Made by a program: the position numbers and the translations under genes. From NCBI GenBank assembly GCA_963791625.1, contig CAWBTA010000016.1, forward strand, positions 310,001 to 374,000: a stretch of 64,000 bases of DNA. Direction: 5' to 3'. Shown here in pieces: positions 62,258 through 64,000 of this stretch (position 1 is the stretch's first letter; every line of letters starts with the position of its first letter). Source of the stretch: JANMCE01 sp963791625 (GTDB lineage Bacteria > Actinomycetota > Acidimicrobiia > Acidimicrobiales > Ilumatobacteraceae). The notes beneath the pieces were generated by a model that was not told the origin of the DNA, ran no database searches, and was given only the letters and a program-made list of their open reading frames with translations.

Positions 62258-64000
62258 CTAGTTGCTGGAAGAATCGGCCCTTTTCCTGGGTCGGGAGATG
62301 ATGACGAGGGCGGAGCCCATGAGGGAGAGGCTGACGGCGAGGGCCAAAGGCATACGGGTGCGGGAGCCGGTCTCCGGGAGTTTGTCGGGGACGGTGGCCG
62401 GTGGGCGCACCGTGCTGGGCAAGACCGATGGCACGGTCGGCAGCGGTGTTGGCGGGATCGCGGGCACGAAGCCCGCATCGAAGGTGTAGTTGCGGGTGCC
62501 GGGCGTGAAAGACTGCCCGCCCGCGGCCAGGAGGCACTTCGTCTCCAAGTCGCCATTCGAATCGATGGATACGTCGGTGCCAACGAGCGGGTTGGTGAGC
62601 ACGTAGCCGGGGTTCGAACCACCGACGCCGAAGACGCCACCTGCTGCGTAGTTGGACGACGCGATGCACACCTGCACCTTCACACCGGCATCGACCACGA
62701 TGGTGTAGCGGCCGCTGGCGTCGGTGATGACAACAGCGGGCGCGCCGGTGGCCGGATCGATGACGGGCGCACCGTTGCCGTCGAGCACTTCGAGGGCGAC
62801 GCCCGGAAGGCTGGGCTCGCCCGCGTCCTGCAACCCATTGCGGTCGGTGTCGAGCCAGGTGCGGTCACCGATCTCGGCGTAGTTCGCCATGTCGGAAAGC
62901 TGGCCCAGACCGGTTCCCTTGCCGAAGGCGTAGGGGTCGGCCGGGTTGGCGGCCTGGACGGAACCAATCCACAAATTGTCGTTCGCATCCGCCACGCCTC
63001 CGCGGGCGGTCAGCACTTGGCTGGTGCCGGAGTCGGGTTTCGCGTCAGGCAACCAGGCAAGGCCAGAGGCGTTGTACGCGCCGGGGTCGCCGGTGCCGAG
63101 CACGGACTTGTTGGAGATGGGCGAGCGGACGATGTGACCGAAGGACGGAACTTTGCTGTTGTCCAATGCCAGGGTGCCGACATCGAGGACCGGAGCCGTC
63201 TTCAGGTCGTTGGACCAGTGGTCGACACCATCGGCCGCCAGGGTGAGGACCGGCGTGGAACCGACGCCGACGGACGGTGGTCGTGATGCCTGCACGATGT
63301 TGAGGAACGTGATCTGTAATGCACCGGACGAGTCGATGGAAACGCCCGACAGAATTGAGTTGCGCAACGGAACAGACTGGTTCGCCACCGTTGTGGCCGA
63401 GGGATTCACAATGACGACACCGGCCGCAGACGTCGGCTCCATGACCGTCTTCCAGGCATCATGCACCGAGTCGTAACTGGCGACGGCATACTGCAGCGGA
63501 TCGAGTGCACCGGGCGCACCAAGCTGGGTGAACGCAACCAGGGTTTGGCCGTTGTGGTTTGCCAGGCCATAGGGCCGCCATGCCGCCGAGGTAGCGAAGA
63601 CGGGCAGCGACGCGATCTTGGTCAGCTCACCGGAGCCGAGGACGGGACCGGTATAAAGGTGGCCGTCGTTGGCGTTGGCCGCGACGATGCTCTTGCCGTC
63701 ATCGGTCAGCACAACATCACCAATGCCCACGACCGACGTCGCATCCACGACGTTGTCGCCGGGGGCAACCGATTCGCCCACCTGGCCAATAGGCGTCGAG
63801 CAGTCAGACACCGCGGTGTCAGGAATGATGTAGGAAACCATGGCCGTCTTGTATGACGTGGCCGTGCCATCGCCCCAGTTATGGACGCATCCGGCGGGCC
63901 CGGGTAGCACGTGCGGGACGTATTGTGTTGCCACCGCTTGACCGGCAGCGTTCACCGTGGTGATCGCGCCAGGACCGTTGGGGGATTGACGGGTGAGCGG
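62258..64000 (-). CDS. sortase-anchored surface protein with SdrD B-like domain, 5' partial
   Basis: At least 580 residues; the frame is open to the right edge, so the signal peptide and start lie outside. N-terminal part is a beta-rich, possibly propeller-like region with weak repeats (GSGELTKIASLP, LAWLPDAKPDSGTSQVLTARGGVADANDNLWIGSVQAA). Then an SdrD B-type Ca-binding-like domain, IGDRTWLDTDRNGLQDAGEPSLPGVALEVLDGNG (about 395-430). The end has a Pro-rich wall-spanning stretch (IPPTPLPTVPSVLPSTVRPPATVP), LPETG, a membrane helix MPLALAVSLSLMGSALVII and RPRKR: a sortase cell-wall signal. Likely an adhesin or envelope component; no sortase gene in the window. Confidence 0.85.
   Translation of the reverse strand, partial: PLTRQSPNGPGAITTVNAAGQAVATQYVPHVLPGPAGCVHNWGDGTATSYKTAMVSYIIPDTAVSDCSTPIGQVGESVAPGDNVVDATSVVGIGDVVLTDDGKSIVAANANDGHLYTGPVLGSGELTKIASLPVFATSAAWRPYGLANHNGQTLVAFTQLGAPGALDPLQYAVASYDSVHDAWKTVMEPTSAAGVVIVNPSATTVANQSVPLRNSILSGVSIDSSGALQITFLNIVQASRPPSVGVGSTPVLTLAADGVDHWSNDLKTAPVLDVGTLALDNSKVPSFGHIVRSPISNKSVLGTGDPGAYNASGLAWLPDAKPDSGTSQVLTARGGVADANDNLWIGSVQAANPADPYAFGKGTGLGQLSDMANYAEIGDRTWLDTDRNGLQDAGEPSLPGVALEVLDGNGAPVIDPATGAPAVVITDASGRYTIVVDAGVKVQVCIASSNYAAGGVFGVGGSNPGYVLTNPLVGTDVSIDSNGDLETKCLLAAGGQSFTPGTRNYTFDAGFVPAIPPTPLPTVPSVLPSTVRPPATVPDKLPETGSRTRMPLALAVSLSLMGSALVIISRPRKRADSSSN

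Noticed and set aside
62605..62640. GGTTCGAACC as a tRNA T-loop
   Set aside because: Lies inside the surface-protein reading frame and no acceptor or anticodon stem can be drawn around it.
62222..63286. 354-codon plus-strand open frame
   Set aside because: Antisense to the LPETG surface protein, which has recognisable domains.

Overview
This 64 kb window is GC-rich chromosomal DNA from an actinobacterium. Densely packed operons with ATGA/GTGA overlaps, frequent GTG starts, possible leaderless starts, exported PCR-x-x-DTRP proteins with Ala/Thr/Pro linkers, several class I P450s and acyl-CoA dehydrogenases, and a CIRCE-controlled groEL suggest an Acidimicrobiia-like lineage (inference, no phylogeny run). 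I see no rRNA, tRNA, CRISPR array, complete insertion sequence or prophage.

Layout. 1-13.4 kb (mostly minus): a catabolic island with two alpha/beta hydrolases, two FAD monooxygenases, two phosphotriesterase-like proteins (one without metal ligands), a P450, a TetR regulator and a branched-chain-amino-acid-type ABC transporter (livFGMHK). A cupin and a VOC dioxygenase-like protein follow at 13.6-14.5 kb. 14.5-16.6 kb: two tandem exported surface proteins. 16.7-20.7 kb: glutamine-synthetase-like ligase, zinc alcohol dehydrogenase and amino-acid/amine permease. 20.7-21.3 kb: antitoxin/Doc toxin pair. 21.4-27.6 kb: three more P450s, an acyl-CoA dehydrogenase and a TTC38-like protein. 27.7-28.6 kb: a two-gene nucleotidyltransferase module with a decayed second copy at 41.6-42.3 kb. 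28.6-34.3 kb: VWA/VWA/DUF58/MoxR/HtrA/peptide deformylase. 34.2-39.6 kb: histidine utilisation (hutU, hutH, IclR regulator, a PhyH-type dioxygenase, hutD). 39.7-41.4 kb: a PEP-utiliser-like protein. 42.6-44.5 kb: a Schlafen/AlbA-type regulator preceded by an array of CTACTCGGAAG half-sites. 44.5-53 kb: acyl-CoA dehydrogenase, MFS transporter, cysS, valS, MFS transporter and ArsR regulator. 53.1-57.8 kb: ammonium transporter, a CPA2 antiporter fused to a GlnD-like HD/ACT/ACT tail, and a small winged-helix protein. 57.8-64 kb: 5-formyl-THF cyclo-ligase, GNAT acetyltransferase, SPFH protein, groEL and a sortase-anchored SdrB-type surface protein that runs off the right end.

The most novel-looking element is the antiporter-GlnD fusion beside amt, where actinobacteria usually carry glnK and glnD: it looks like a nitrogen- or amino-acid-sensing cation/proton antiporter. 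Also notable are the metal-ligand-free phosphotriesterase paralogue beside an intact one, the tandemly duplicated start region of livM, which creates coupled mini-cistrons, and the operator-like array before the Schlafen-type gene.

At least six genes (hydrolase at 1-488, livK, cupin, both VWA genes, MFS at 45.8 kb) are broken by what looks like a single missing base, mostly in or near short homopolymers. Sequencing or assembly indels are the simplest explanation; I annotate these as one gene each.
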